DNA of 8,862 bases from Synergistaceae bacterium (GTDB lineage Bacteria; Synergistota; Synergistia; Synergistales; Synergistaceae): contig JAAZCN010000012.1 in the NCBI GenBank assembly GCA_012513245.1, positions 1 to 8,862 on the forward strand. The letters are read 5' to 3'. This document shows positions 1-6,544 of this stretch, piece after piece (positions within the stretch are counted from its first letter, which is position 1; each line of letters begins with the position of its first letter). A model generated the notes under the pieces. That model did no database searches. It was not told the DNA's origin and saw only the letters and a program-made list of their open reading frames with translations. Made by a program: the position numbers and the translations under genes.

Positions 1-255
1 ATTCTTCAGCGCTTTGATGTAGAGGCCCCGAAGACAAAAGTTATGATAGATTTCCTTTCAGTTATTGAGAGCGGAAAGAAACCCCTCTTTGTTCTTCACG
101 AGACGAACATGGCAGTTGTCAAATCTGCTGCAAACATACCCGGAGCGGAAGTTCTTCATGTAGACAGCATTAACGTCTATGACCTTCTAAACCATGATCA
201 GCTGATTGCGACTCCTGAGGCTGTCAAAAAGCTCGAGGAGGTGTTCGGTCAATGA
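1..255 (+). CDS. rplD: 50S ribosomal protein L4, C-terminal part (5' truncated by window)
   Basis: This frame is open from the first base and gives the last 84 residues of L4, which binds 23S rRNA and sends a loop into the nascent peptide exit tunnel. The visible part is the C-terminal half of the globular domain. It shows the family pattern of a hydrophobic strand (PLFVLHET), an N-x-x-x-x-K-S-A-A-N-I-P-G stretch, and the terminal N-V-Y-D-L-L-N-H-D segment followed by an acidic helix. The tunnel loop and N-terminus lie upstream of the window. In E. coli L4 also represses its own operon by acting on the S10 leader; nothing here shows whether that happens in this organism. The stop codon overlaps the start of rplW. 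An internal ATG at 43 is not the start, because the family similarity continues upstream of it. Confidence 0.95.
   Translation: MLQRFDVEAPKTKVMIDFLSVIESGKKPLFVLHETNMAVVKSAANIPGAEVLHVDSINVYDLLNHDQLIATPEAVKKLEEVFGQ
235..243 (+). promoter_or_regulatory. Ribosome binding site of rplW inside rplD
   Basis: GAGGAGGTG lies 8 nt before the rplW ATG and inside the last codons of rplD. Together with the ATGA stop/start overlap this suggests translational coupling of L23 to L4. Confidence 0.8.
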
Positions 256-548
256 ACTCAGTTGCACATGATATTATTGTCCGCCCGATAATTACGGAAA
301 AGACAAGCCGGTTGATGGAACTTGGACAGTACACGTTTGAAGTGCTTCCCAAAGCAAACAAGATCGAGATCCGTAAGGCGGTTGAGGAAGTTTTCAAGGT
401 GAAAGTTGTAAGAGTAAATACGATCCAGATCCGTTCCAAACCGAAGCGGATGGGTGCCTTCTTGGGTCGTTCACGTTCCTGGAAGAAAGCGGTAATAACA
501 CTTGCCAAAGGTGAAAAGATCGCATTCTTCGAGGGCGCAAGCGCCTAG
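252..548 (+). CDS. rplW: 50S ribosomal protein L23
   Basis: L23 (98 aa, normal length) binds domain III of 23S rRNA and sits at the mouth of the exit tunnel, where trigger factor and the signal recognition particle dock. The N-terminus has the family signature I-I-V-R-P-I-I-T-E-K-T; Glu16 matches the glutamate that contacts trigger factor in E. coli. The middle has the Y-T-F-E-V and K-I-E-I-R-K-A-V-E-E-V-F motifs, followed by V-N-T and a basic loop rich in Arg and Lys (about residues 52-80). The ATG overlaps the rplD stop by ATGA and is preceded by GAGGAGGTG at good spacing, which fixes the start. The order L4-L23-L2 is the usual one. Confidence 0.97.
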   Translation: MNSVAHDIIVRPIITEKTSRLMELGQYTFEVLPKANKIEIRKAVEEVFKVKVVRVNTIQIRSKPKRMGAFLGRSRSWKKAVITLAKGEKIAFFEGASA

Positions 549-569
549 GCAGAAAGGGGTTAACCAGAG

Positions 570-1394
570 ATGGGTATCAAGAAATTCCGTCCCACTACAC
601 CCAGCCGCCGCCATATGGCTACGTCTGACTATTCTGAGATAACAAAGTCGAAGCCGGAGCGGAGTCTGGTTGTATCGTTAAGTGAGAAAGCGGGACGCAA
701 TAAAACCGGACGCATTACAGTGCGTTCCAGAGGCGGTCGCGGAAGGATCAATTATCGTATCATCGATTTTAAAAGAGACAAACTGGGAGTTCCCGGAAAA
801 GTCGTCTCTATCGAGTACGACCCTAACCGTTCTGCCCGTATTGCACTAATTTCATATCTTGACGGAGAAAAACGTTATATCATTTCACCAGTGGGTCTAG
901 CTGTAGGCGACAAAGTCGTTGCAGGCAAAGATTCAGATATTCGCCCTGGTAATGCACTGAAGCTCAAGGATATTCCCGATGGAACTGTAATACACAACGT
1001 CGAACTTGAGCCGGGCCGGGGCGCAGTTATGGTACGCTCCGCAGGAACATCTGCACAGCTTATGGCTAAAGAGGGCAAGTACGCATTTGTCCGTATGCCA
1101 AGCGGTGAACTGAGACTTGTTCTTCTTGAATGCATGGCCACAGTTGGTCAGGTAGGGAATGAAGATCATGAAAATATAGTTTGCGGTAAAGCCGGAAGGT
1201 CTCGTTGGCTCGGAATTCGCCCGCATGTTCGTGGAGTGGTCATGAACCCGGTAGATCATCCCATGGGCGGCGGAGAAGGTAAGAGCAAGTCAAACAAGCA
1301 TCCGGTATCCCCATGGGGTACTCCGGCGAAGGGCTACCGCACACGTAAGCGTAAGCCTTCGGACAAATTCATTGTCCGTCGCCGCAAAAAGTAA
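570..1394 (+). CDS. rplB: 50S ribosomal protein L2
   Basis: L2 (274 aa, normal length) is a primary 23S rRNA binder needed for subunit joining and located next to the peptidyl transferase centre. An N-terminal OB-like domain (about residues 40-125) carries Y-R-I-I-D-F-K-R (62-69) and E-Y-D-P-N-R-S-A. An SH3-like domain follows, and then the C-terminal extension with M-N-P-V-D-H-P (225-231), G-G-G-E-G (233-237), P-W-G and the terminal S-D-K-F-I-V-R-R-R. His230 corresponds to the functionally important E. coli His229 (mature numbering) and is present. Two differences from the usual consensus, as I recall it, are described under findings: residues 53-59 read S-R-G-G-R-G-R instead of H-x-G-G-G-H-K, and position 232 is Met rather than His. 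The ATG is preceded by AAAGGGG at 553-559. Confidence 0.98.
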   Translation: MGIKKFRPTTPSRRHMATSDYSEITKSKPERSLVVSLSEKAGRNKTGRITVRSRGGRGRINYRIIDFKRDKLGVPGKVVSIEYDPNRSARIALISYLDGEKRYIISPVGLAVGDKVVAGKDSDIRPGNALKLKDIPDGTVIHNVELEPGRGAVMVRSAGTSAQLMAKEGKYAFVRMPSGELRLVLLECMATVGQVGNEDHENIVCGKAGRSRWLGIRPHVRGVVMNPVDHPMGGGEGKSKSNKHPVSPWGTPAKGYRTRKRKPSDKFIVRRRKK

Positions 1395-1421
1395 CCCGGG
1401 TTTGTAGGAGGGAATACAGAG

Positions 1422-1706
1422 ATGGCTCGTTCACTTAAAAAAGGACCCTACGTAGATGCAAAACTTATCCGTAGGATCGAGGGCATGAACGAATCGGGAA
1501 AAAAGCTTGTAATTAAAAGCTGGTCACGACGTTCAAGCGTTACACCTGAAATGGTCGGTCATACAATTGCTGTACATAACGGACGTATTCATATACCTGT
1601 TTACATCAGCGATAATATGATCGGACATAAGCTCGGCGAATTTGCACCGACCCGTAAGTTCGGCGGTCACGCCGGACAGGAACGCTCCACGAAAGTTAAG
1701 AAGTAG
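1422..1706 (+). CDS. rpsS: 30S ribosomal protein S19
   Basis: S19 (94 aa, normal length) is a 30S head protein that binds 16S rRNA with S13 and contacts the A-site finger of the large subunit. It is fully canonical: it starts [12 protein letters not shown], has the [17 protein letters not shown] core, then H-N-G-R-H/I-type and [10 protein letters not shown] segments, and ends in a basic tail beginning G-H-A-G. The start is preceded by GTAGGAGGG at 1405-1413. The stop TAG forms part of the ribosome binding site of rplV. Confidence 0.98.
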   Translation: MARSLKKGPYVDAKLIRRIEGMNESGKKLVIKSWSRRSSVTPEMVGHTIAVHNGRIHIPVYISDNMIGHKLGEFAPTRKFGGHAGQERSTKVKK

Positions 1707-1710
1707 GAGG
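1705..1710 (+). promoter_or_regulatory. Ribosome binding site fixing the rplV start
   Basis: AGGAGG overlaps the rpsS stop codon and lies 9 nt before the ATG at 1720. It selects that ATG over an in-frame ATG at 1642, which lies inside rpsS and would add 26 residues with no resemblance to L22. Confidence 0.85.
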
Positions 1711-1719
1711 GGCCGGGTC

Positions 1720-2052
1720 ATGGAAGTTAAAGCAACAGCCCAGCAAGTCCGTATCTCAGCGCCCAAAGTGCGTCAGGTACTCGCTCTTATCAGAGGCAAA
1801 AAAGCTTCTGATGCGCTGCTGGTACTCAAATATACCTCGAATAAAGGTGCCCGTGTAACTGAAAAGGTCCTTAAGAGTGCGATTGCAAATGCAGAACACA
1901 ATTTTGGACTTGACATGGACAAGCTGGTAGTAAAAGAAGTTAAGGCGGATCAGGGAAGTTACATGAAGCGTTTTCGTCCTGTTTCAATGGGACGAGCGCA
2001 TGCTTTTAGACACCATACGTGCCACGTTTCTGTGGTCGTAGGTGAGAAATAA
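1720..2052 (+). CDS. rplV: 50S ribosomal protein L22
   Basis: L22 (110 aa) binds all six domains of 23S rRNA and, with L4, forms the constriction of the nascent peptide tunnel through a long beta hairpin. The start M-E-V-K-A-T-A, the motif I-S-A-P-K-V-R-Q-V (12-20), I-R-G-K-K-A-S-D-A-L and the Ala/Asn-rich helix A-I-A-N-A-E-H-N are canonical. The hairpin (about residues 76-105) keeps M-K-R at 82-84, the triplet whose deletion gives macrolide resistance in E. coli. Position 88, usually Arg in R-F-R-P-R-A, is Val here. The reading frame is open upstream to 1642, but the ribosome binding site and family length favour 1720. rpsC follows in the same frame after a 12 nt gap. Confidence 0.97.
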   Translation: MEVKATAQQVRISAPKVRQVLALIRGKKASDALLVLKYTSNKGARVTEKVLKSAIANAEHNFGLDMDKLVVKEVKADQGSYMKRFRPVSMGRAHAFRHHTCHVSVVVGEK

Positions 2053-2057
2053 GGAGG
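2051..2057 (+). promoter_or_regulatory. Ribosome binding site deciding the rpsC start
   Basis: AAGGAGG overlaps the rplV stop TAA. It is 7 nt from the GTG at 2065 but only 1 nt from an in-frame GTG at 2059, so 2065 is the usable start. Confidence 0.85.
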
Positions 2058-2064
2058 GGTGACG

Positions 2065-2739
2065 GTGGGTCAGAAAGTTCACCCGGTAGGTTACAGGATT
2101 GGTGTCATCTACGATTGGGAATCTCGCTGGTACGCAGACGGAAAAAAATATGCCAAATACCTGCACAATGACCTTGAACTAAGGGAATGGATCAGGAAGC
2201 GCTGGAGTAAAGCAGGCATAAGCCGTGTGGAAATCGAGCGCATTGGTAACGTCATGCGTTTTACAGTTTGGACCGCCCGGCCTGGTGTAGTTATCGGCAA
2301 GCAAGGTGCAGAGATACAGGCAGTTCGTGAGGAACTCCAGGCTAAGACCGGAAGCCGGGTAATGATCAATATTCAGGAGATCAAAAATCCTGATGCTGAA
2401 GCACAGGTAGTGTCAGAGGGTGTTGCAGCATCACTTGAGCGCAGGATCAGCTTCCGCCGCGCAATGAAACAGTCGATTTTCCGTGCAATGAAATCAGGAG
2501 CGAAGGGCATCAAGATCCAGTGTGCCGGACGTCTTGGCGGAGCAGAAATCGCACGCACGGAATGGTATCTTGAAGGACAGCTCCCACTTTCAACACTCAG
2601 AGCCGACATTAATTACGGTTTCGCCGAAGCTCACACGATCTACGGTGTTATTGGCATTAAGGTCTGGATCTACAAAGGCGAAGTAATGGAACGCAAACCT
2701 GTAATGGAAGCCGTTCCTGCTCATCAGGAGAGGGGGTAA
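2065..2739 (+). CDS. rpsC: 30S ribosomal protein S3 (GTG start)
   Basis: S3 (224 aa from this start) is a 30S head protein at the mRNA entry tunnel, with helicase-assisting basic residues. It begins [13 protein letters not shown], the almost invariant family N-terminus. A KH type II domain follows, with the GXXG loop G-K-Q-G at 78-81 after A-R-P-G-V-V-I. The C-terminal domain contains the R-R-x-x-F-R-R-A-M-K segment and [12 protein letters not shown]. The end is E-V-M-E-R-K-P-V, shorter than in proteins with long basic tails. An upstream in-frame GTG at 2059 would add Met-Thr but lies on top of the ribosome binding site, so I chose 2065. An in-frame stop at 2050-2052 excludes any longer protein. 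Confidence 0.97.
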   Translation: MGQKVHPVGYRIGVIYDWESRWYADGKKYAKYLHNDLELREWIRKRWSKAGISRVEIERIGNVMRFTVWTARPGVVIGKQGAEIQAVREELQAKTGSRVMINIQEIKNPDAEAQVVSEGVAASLERRISFRRAMKQSIFRAMKSGAKGIKIQCAGRLGGAEIARTEWYLEGQLPLSTLRADINYGFAEAHTIYGVIGIKVWIYKGEVMERKPVMEAVPAHQERG

Positions 2740-2745
2740 CATCCA

Positions 2746-3165
2746 ATGCTTTCTCCGAAAAGAGTTAAGTACCGTAAACCTCACCTGACGGCCCTGCGCG
2801 GTTATGCAAAAGGGGCCACAAAGGTGGATTTCGGTGAATATGGACTTCAGGCGTGTGAAAATGGCTGGATCACTGCCCGTCAGATAGAAGCTGTCCGTGT
2901 TGCGATCAGCCGTAAAATGAAAAAGGGCGGAAAGATCTGGATCCGGATATTCCCTGATCGCCCTGTAACAGAGAAGCCTATTGAAACACGTATGGGTAAG
3001 GGTAAAGGAAACGTCGAATACTGGACCGCGGCAGTAAAACGCGGCCGTGTGATGTTTGAAATAGCAGGCGTGCCCCGTGAGACAGCCGTTGAGGCTTTTC
3101 GCACGGCATCCTTCAAGCTGCCCATCAAGGTAAAATTGTTAACCCGAGAGGGAGCAGGTGAATAA
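2746..3165 (+). CDS. rplP: 50S ribosomal protein L16
   Basis: L16 (139 aa, normal length) binds 23S rRNA near the A-site tRNA elbow and 5S rRNA and is added late in 50S assembly. Canonical segments are [11 protein letters not shown] at the start, [29 protein letters not shown], the basic glycine loop [12 protein letters not shown], and the terminal K-L-P-I-K-V-K. The ATG is preceded by a purine tract AGGAGAGGGGG (2726-2736) at the end of rpsC. The stop is one base away from the start chosen for rpmC, so coupled translation is likely. Confidence 0.98.
   Translation: MLSPKRVKYRKPHLTALRGYAKGATKVDFGEYGLQACENGWITARQIEAVRVAISRKMKKGGKIWIRIFPDRPVTEKPIETRMGKGKGNVEYWTAAVKRGRVMFEIAGVPRETAVEAFRTASFKLPIKVKLLTREGAGE
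3156..3161 (+). promoter_or_regulatory. Ribosome binding site of rpmC
   Basis: AGGTGA, the 3' half of a full anti-16S match, lies inside the last codons of rplP, 5 nt before the ATG at 3167. It overlaps an in-frame GTG at 3158, so that codon is unlikely to be the start. Confidence 0.7.
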
Positions 3166-3166
3166 T

Positions 3167-3382
3167 ATGGATCCCAAGGAACTTAGAGATCTCAGCGTAT
3201 CTGAGCTTAGCGACAAACACAAACAGTTTAAGGAAGAGCTGTTCAACCTCCGTTTTCAGAATGCGATAGGACAGTTGAACAACTCGGGCCGTATTAGAGA
3301 AGTCAAAAAGACAATTGCCCGCGTACTGACGGTAATCACCGAAAAGGAAAAGGGTATCGATCGTTCAGGAGCAAGGAGGTAG
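3167..3382 (+). CDS. rpmC: 50S ribosomal protein L29
   Basis: L29 (71 aa) is a small two-helix protein beside L23 at the tunnel exit and takes part in trigger factor and SRP docking. The sequence has the usual [10 protein letters not shown] start, the F-N-L-R-F-Q signature with N-A-I-G-Q-L-N-N, and a second helix [12 protein letters not shown]. The helices can form an antiparallel coiled coil. A GTG at 3158 would add three residues (M-N-N) but overlaps the AGGTGA binding site and the rplP end. The ATG at 3167 matches the common family start and has better spacing. Confidence 0.95.
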   Translation: MDPKELRDLSVSELSDKHKQFKEELFNLRFQNAIGQLNNSGRIREVKKTIARVLTVITEKEKGIDRSGARR

Positions 3383-3388
3383 CCGGAG

Positions 3389-3685
3389 ATGGAAGTAAAA
3401 AAAGTTAATCGTAAAGTCCGCACCGGCGTGGTGGTTAGCGATAAAATGGATAAGACCATAGTTGTTCGAGTTGACCGTATGTCTAAACATTCACTTTATG
3501 GGAAGCCGGTTCTCCGGTCCAATAAGTTTATGGCCCACGACGAGGCTAACGATTGCCGTATAGGAGACAAGGTCATGATCGCAGAGACCCGCCCCCTCAG
3601 CGCAAACAAACGCTGGGAAGTGGCGCAGATAGTCAAGAGAGCCCCCGTTTTGGGTGCAAAACTGGAAGATGAGGAGGCATTGTAA
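3389..3685 (+). CDS. rpsQ: 30S ribosomal protein S17
   Basis: S17 is an OB-fold protein that binds 16S rRNA helices 7 and 11 early in 30S assembly. The core is canonical: [19 protein letters not shown] at 9-27, then H-x-x-[19 protein letters not shown] and [11 protein letters not shown]. At 98 aa it is longer than the roughly 84 aa of E. coli S17. The extra length is mainly a C-terminal tail after I-V-K-R-A that ends acidic (E-D-E-E-A-L). AAGGAGG at 3374-3380, at the end of rpmC, serves as ribosome binding site. The tail also encodes the GAGGAGG used by rplN. Confidence 0.97.
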   Translation: MEVKKVNRKVRTGVVVSDKMDKTIVVRVDRMSKHSLYGKPVLRSNKFMAHDEANDCRIGDKVMIAETRPLSANKRWEVAQIVKRAPVLGAKLEDEEAL

Positions 3686-3688
3686 GTT

Positions 3689-4057
3689 ATGATCCAACTT
3701 CGTACAGTGCTAAACGTAACTGACAATTCAGGCGCGAAGAAAATCATCTGTATCCAGGTCAAAGGTGGCAGCTTTCACAAGGTAGGTACAGTGGGTGATG
3801 TAATAGTAGGCTCAGTACGTGAGGCTACTCCCAATACCAACATTAAAAAAGGCGACGTGGTAAAGGCAGTTATAGTCAGAACCAAAAAAGAAATCCGCCG
3901 CAAGGATGGATCTTATGTTCGCTTTGATGACAATGCCGCTGTCGTAATAGACACCAACGGTGATCCTAAGGGAACCCGTATTTTCGGTCCTGTAGCTCGG
4001 GAACTAAGAGAGAAAAAATATATGCGAATAGTCTCTCTTGCTCCCGAGGTAGTGTAG
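3689..4057 (+). CDS. rplN: 50S ribosomal protein L14
   Basis: L14 (122 aa, exactly the usual length) binds 23S rRNA at the subunit interface, forms bridges to 16S rRNA, and is the docking site of silencing factor RsfS. The sequence is close to consensus: M-I-Q-L-R-T start, [65 protein letters not shown] and the end S-L-A-P-E-V. GAGGAGG at 3671-3677 inside rpsQ is its ribosome binding site, 11 nt upstream. Only 3 nt separate it from the rpsQ stop. Confidence 0.98.
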   Translation: MIQLRTVLNVTDNSGAKKIICIQVKGGSFHKVGTVGDVIVGSVREATPNTNIKKGDVVKAVIVRTKKEIRRKDGSYVRFDDNAAVVIDTNGDPKGTRIFGPVARELREKKYMRIVSLAPEVV

Positions 4058-4070
4058 GGGGTAACATTTT

Positions 4071-4397
4071 ATGTCAAAAATGAGAGTCAAAAAAGGAGAC
4101 CGCGTTCGTGTTATTTCCGGAAAAGATGCCGGTAAAGAGGGCAAGATCCTTCACAGCAATCTCCAGAAAGAAACTATAGTCATTGAAAACGTCAATATAA
4201 TGACTAAGAGCGCTCGTCCGACACAGAAAGATCCGCGTGGTGGATTTGTCAAAAAGGAAGCACCTATGCATGCATGTAAAGTAATGCTTGTGTGTCCTTC
4301 ATGCGGCAAACCGACCCGCGTAAGCCGTGCATTTCTTGACAGCGGCAAGAAGGTCCGTATCTGCAAACAGTGCGGCGAAATAATCGACAAGGTTTAG
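4071..4397 (+). CDS. rplX: 50S ribosomal protein L24, four-cysteine form
   Basis: L24 (108 aa) initiates 50S assembly by binding the 5' domain of 23S rRNA and lies near the tunnel exit. The N-terminal KOW motif is clear: [17 protein letters not shown] at 8-24. A conserved R-P-T-Q (49-52) and [11 protein letters not shown] segment follows. The C-terminus has two CxxC pairs, C75-P-S-C78 and C98-K-Q-C101, after G-K-P-T-R. This arrangement probably forms a zinc ribbon. It is found in many but not all bacterial L24 proteins; E. coli lacks it. Translation could also start at the ATG at 4080, but TAGGGGGT at 4055-4062 fits 4071 better. Confidence 0.97.
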   Translation: MSKMRVKKGDRVRVISGKDAGKEGKILHSNLQKETIVIENVNIMTKSARPTQKDPRGGFVKKEAPMHACKVMLVCPSCGKPTRVSRAFLDSGKKVRICKQCGEIIDKV

Positions 4398-4403
4398 GGG
4401 GGA
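4396..4403 (+). promoter_or_regulatory. Ribosome binding site fixing the rplE start
   Basis: AGGGGGGA overlaps the rplX stop and lies 5 nt before the ATG at 4409. An in-frame ATG at 4370, inside rplX, would add 13 residues unlike any L5 N-terminus and has no comparable site. Confidence 0.75.
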
Positions 4404-4408
4404 CAACT

Positions 4409-4951
4409 ATGACACCGCGTCTTTTGACAAAGTACAGTGAGGATGTCCTTCCGAAGTTGAAAGAACAATTCGGATATAAGAACGTCATGGAAATTCCTCG
4501 TTTGGTTAAAGTTGTCATCAACATAGGCGTTAATGAAGCAAAACTTGATAACAAGTATATGGATGCTTCAATCAACGAACTGACAATAATTTCCGGACAG
4601 AGACCCATGATGAAAAGGGCGAAAAAATCTATCGCGGGGTTTAAAGTCCGCGAAGGTATGCCGGTAGCGTGCTGCGTAACACTGAGAGGTGTCAGAATGT
4701 GGGAATTTGTTGACCGTCTGATCAGTATTGCGCTTCCGCGAATCAAGGACTTCCAGGGTATCTCAAAAAGAGGTTTTGACGGCAGGGGAAACTATAACCT
4801 TGGCCTCAGAGAACAGCTTCTTTTCCCTGAGATAGACTACGATAAGGTAATTCGTCAGCGCGGAATGAATATAACATTCGTTACGACCGCGAAGGCGGAT
4901 GAGGAAGCCCAGGGTCTGTTGGCCGAACTGGGCATGCCTTTCGCCCATTAG
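4409..4951 (+). CDS. rplE: 50S ribosomal protein L5
   Basis: L5 (180 aa, normal length) binds 5S rRNA in the central protuberance, contacts P-site tRNA and forms a bridge to S13. Canonical segments are the N-terminal helix Y-S-E-D-V-L-P-K-L, then [16 protein letters not shown], a central [26 protein letters not shown] and F-P-E-I-D-Y-D-K. Residues around 70-72 keep the usual helix-strand transition. In E. coli the start of this gene is the S8 translational repressor site; I could not recognise an S8-like binding hairpin in the 11 nt gap here. Confidence 0.98.
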   Translation: MTPRLLTKYSEDVLPKLKEQFGYKNVMEIPRLVKVVINIGVNEAKLDNKYMDASINELTIISGQRPMMKRAKKSIAGFKVREGMPVACCVTLRGVRMWEFVDRLISIALPRIKDFQGISKRGFDGRGNYNLGLREQLLFPEIDYDKVIRQRGMNITFVTTAKADEEAQGLLAELGMPFAH

Positions 4952-4965
4952 GAAGGAGTATACTT

Positions 4966-5151
4966 ATGGCCCGAAAAAGCTTGAAAATTAAAGCTCAACT
5001 TGAACCGAAGTTCAAAGTGAGGAAGTATAATCGCTGCCCATTATGCGGACGTCCGCGTGGGTATATCAGAAAGTTCAATATGTGCCGCTGCTGTTTCCGC
5101 AAACTTGCACGCGAGGGTATGATCCCTGGCGTAGTCAAGTCGAGCTGGTAG
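4966..5151 (+). CDS. rpsZ: 30S ribosomal protein S14, zinc-binding (type Z) form
   Basis: S14 sits in the 30S head near S3 and S10. This is the short form (61 aa), not the roughly 100 aa form of E. coli. It carries the Cys4 zinc site: C24-P-L-C27 and C40-R-C-C43, with an additional Cys at 42. G-R-P-R-G-Y (28-33), the basic linker R-K-F-N and [15 protein letters not shown] at the end are diagnostic. Many bacteria that carry this form also have a zinc-free paralogue elsewhere that is induced by zinc starvation; none is in this window. AGGAAGGAG at 4950-4958, overlapping the rplE stop, is the ribosome binding site. Confidence 0.98.
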   Translation: MARKSLKIKAQLEPKFKVRKYNRCPLCGRPRGYIRKFNMCRCCFRKLAREGMIPGVVKSSW

Positions 5152-5181
5152 GCCAGTGGGCGTGGAAGGGAGGATCCTTTA

Positions 5182-5589
5182 ATGCATATTACTACCGATC
5201 CTGTCGCGGATATGCTCACACGCATTAGAAATGCGAACGTTGTCTATCATGAAATGGTAGACATGCCTCTTAGTAAGATGCGCCTGGAGATGGCGCGCAT
5301 CCTCAAAGAGGAGGGTTATATCCGTAACTACAAAACGATCAATGACTCAAAACAGCCGATGCCCATACTTAGGGTCACAATGAGCTATAGCCCGGCTAAG
5401 GAGCGCGTGATCCAGGGACTGCGCAGAATCAGCAAACCCGGACGCCGCATTTATGTAGGCAAAGACGAGCTGCCCAAAGTATTGGGAGGCCTCGGAGTTG
5501 CAATGATATCAACATCAGCTGGACTTTTGACCGATGCAGAAGCGCGTAAGCGCGGACTGGGCGGCGAAGTCGTTTGCTATGTATGGTAA
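5182..5589 (+). CDS. rpsH: 30S ribosomal protein S8
   Basis: S8 (135 aa) is a primary 16S rRNA binder that organises the central domain, and in E. coli it represses the spc operon. The N-terminal domain has [15 protein letters not shown] and [10 protein letters not shown], then I-L-K-E-E-G-Y-I. The C-terminal RNA-binding domain has [32 protein letters not shown] and ends G-G-E-V-V-C-Y-V-W. The upstream gap (30 nt) is the widest in the window and ends with GGAAGGGAGGATCC, whose GGGAGGA forms the ribosome binding site. I see no terminator or promoter in that gap. Confidence 0.98.
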   Translation: MHITTDPVADMLTRIRNANVVYHEMVDMPLSKMRLEMARILKEEGYIRNYKTINDSKQPMPILRVTMSYSPAKERVIQGLRRISKPGRRIYVGKDELPKVLGGLGVAMISTSAGLLTDAEARKRGLGGEVVCYVW

Positions 5590-5603
5590 TGGGGGTGGCA
5601 TAG

Positions 5604-6146
5604 GTGTCTAGAATAGGACGTAAACCGATCCCGCTTCCTAACGGAGTGGAGGTCAAGATAGAAGGCAGCCAGGTCTCTGTTAAGGGCTCCAAAGGAGCTC
5701 TAGAGATGGTAGTTATGCCCAATATCAACGTTGCACAGGAAGATGGGCAGCTCATAGTCACACGCGAAAGCGAGATCAAAGCTGTGCGCGCTGCTCACGG
5801 AATGACAAGGGCCATCCTTAACAACATGGTAACAGGAGTTAGCAATGGTTTTGAAAAAAATCTTGAAATCGTCGGAGTAGGTTATCGTGCTCAGATGCAG
5901 GGAAAGAATTTGGTGCTAACCCTGGGCTTCTCCCATCCTGTAGAGGTAGTACCTCCCTCAGGGATAGAGTTTGCATGTGAAAGCCCTATCAAAATAGCAG
6001 TACGCGGCATAGACAGACAGCTTGTAGGTCAGGTCGCGTCAAACATTCGCGAGTACCGTCCACCTGAGCCATATAAGGGCAAAGGTATCAGATACACAGG
6101 TGAATATGTTATCCGTAAGGCCGGTAAGGCCGGCGCTAAGAAATAA
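5604..6146 (+). CDS. rplF: 50S ribosomal protein L6 (GTG start)
   Basis: L6 (180 aa, normal length) binds 23S rRNA domain VI near the sarcin-ricin loop and the factor-binding site. It starts M-S-R-I-G-R-K-P-I and consists of two similar domains. Domain 1 ends with the M-T-R-A-I-L-N-N-M-V-T-G-V region. Domain 2 has L-E-I-V-G-V-G-Y-R-A, L-G-F-S-H-P-V and the signature R-P-P-E-P-Y-K-G-K-G-I-R-Y (151-163). An in-frame TAG lies directly before the GTG at 5604 and the next in-frame ATG is 34 codons in, so the GTG start is forced. GGGGGTGG at 5591-5598 is the ribosome binding site. Confidence 0.97.
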   Translation: MSRIGRKPIPLPNGVEVKIEGSQVSVKGSKGALEMVVMPNINVAQEDGQLIVTRESEIKAVRAAHGMTRAILNNMVTGVSNGFEKNLEIVGVGYRAQMQGKNLVLTLGFSHPVEVVPPSGIEFACESPIKIAVRGIDRQLVGQVASNIREYRPPEPYKGKGIRYTGEYVIRKAGKAGAKK

Positions 6147-6149
6147 GGC

Positions 6150-6156
6150 GAGGTGA
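6150..6156 (+). promoter_or_regulatory. Ribosome binding site of rplR supporting a TTG start
   Basis: GAGGTGA lies 6 nt before TTG at 6163. An in-frame TGA at 6154-6156 excludes longer starts, and the first internal ATG (6190) has no purine-rich site upstream, so the TTG is well supported. Confidence 0.8.
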
Positions 6157-6162
6157 AGGACG

Positions 6163-6528
6163 TTGATCAATAATCGCAGTCGTAATAAAATGCGGGAGCT
6201 CCGCCATCGTCGCCTCAGGAAACTTATCTCAGGCACTGTGGAGCGTCCCCGTCTTGCGACATTCGGAAGCCTCAGGCATATTTATGCCCAGGTCATCGAT
6301 GATGTAGAAGGAAAAACACTTGTGTCAGCTTCAACAATGGAGAAGGCATTCAAGGATATTAAGGGCACAGGAAACCAGGAAGCTGCAAAAGCAGTTGGCA
6401 AGCTGATCGCTGAACGTGCTCTGGCCCAGGGAATCAGTGCTGTTGTTTTTGACCGCGGCGGACATGTCTATCATGGCAGAGTCAAGGCCCTGGCAGAAGC
6501 GGCACGCGAAGCCGGCCTGAAGTTCTAG
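6163..6528 (+). CDS. rplR: 50S ribosomal protein L18 (TTG start)
   Basis: L18 (121 aa, normal length) binds 5S rRNA and, with L5, attaches it to the central protuberance. The basic N-terminal tail [14 protein letters not shown] (7-20) and S-G-T-x-E-R-P-R-L (23-31) are canonical, followed by [15 protein letters not shown], the helix [31 protein letters not shown] and the end A-A-R-E-A-G-L-K-F. Residue 35, normally Arg in the F-R-S motif, is Gly. The TTG start is rare for a highly expressed gene but is strongly supported by the ribosome binding site, an upstream in-frame stop and N-terminal similarity. Confidence 0.96.
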   Translation: MINNRSRNKMRELRHRRLRKLISGTVERPRLATFGSLRHIYAQVIDDVEGKTLVSASTMEKAFKDIKGTGNQEAAKAVGKLIAERALAQGISAVVFDRGGHVYHGRVKALAEAAREAGLKF

Positions 6529-6535
6529 GAGGAGG
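6527..6535 (+). promoter_or_regulatory. Ribosome binding site of rpsE
   Basis: AGGAGGAGG overlaps the rplR stop TAG and lies 9 nt before the GTG at 6545. It is a strong match that compensates for the non-ATG start. Confidence 0.75.
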
Positions 6536-6544
6536 CAGAGAAAC

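Noticed and set aside
533..546. Inverted repeat GGCGCAAGCGCC at the end of rplW, considered as a terminator
   Set aside because: The stem is about 5 bp with a very short loop and no T-run follows. It lies in coding sequence and the operon continues.
1309..1318. Palindrome CCCCATGGGG in rplB
   Set aside because: It encodes the conserved P-W-G motif region and has no paired site or regulatory context.
4264..4746. 160-codon open frame on the minus strand across rplX/rplE
   Set aside because: It is antisense to two unmistakable ribosomal genes, has no recognisable motif, and arises from their codon composition.
5152..5181. Widest intergenic gap (before rpsH), examined for a promoter, terminator or S8 operator
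   Set aside because: Only a ribosome binding site is visible; there are no -35/-10 boxes and no convincing hairpin.
6115..6137. Direct repeat of GGCCGG units at the end of rplF
   Set aside because: It is explained by the K-A-G-K-A-G tail that is ordinary in L6.
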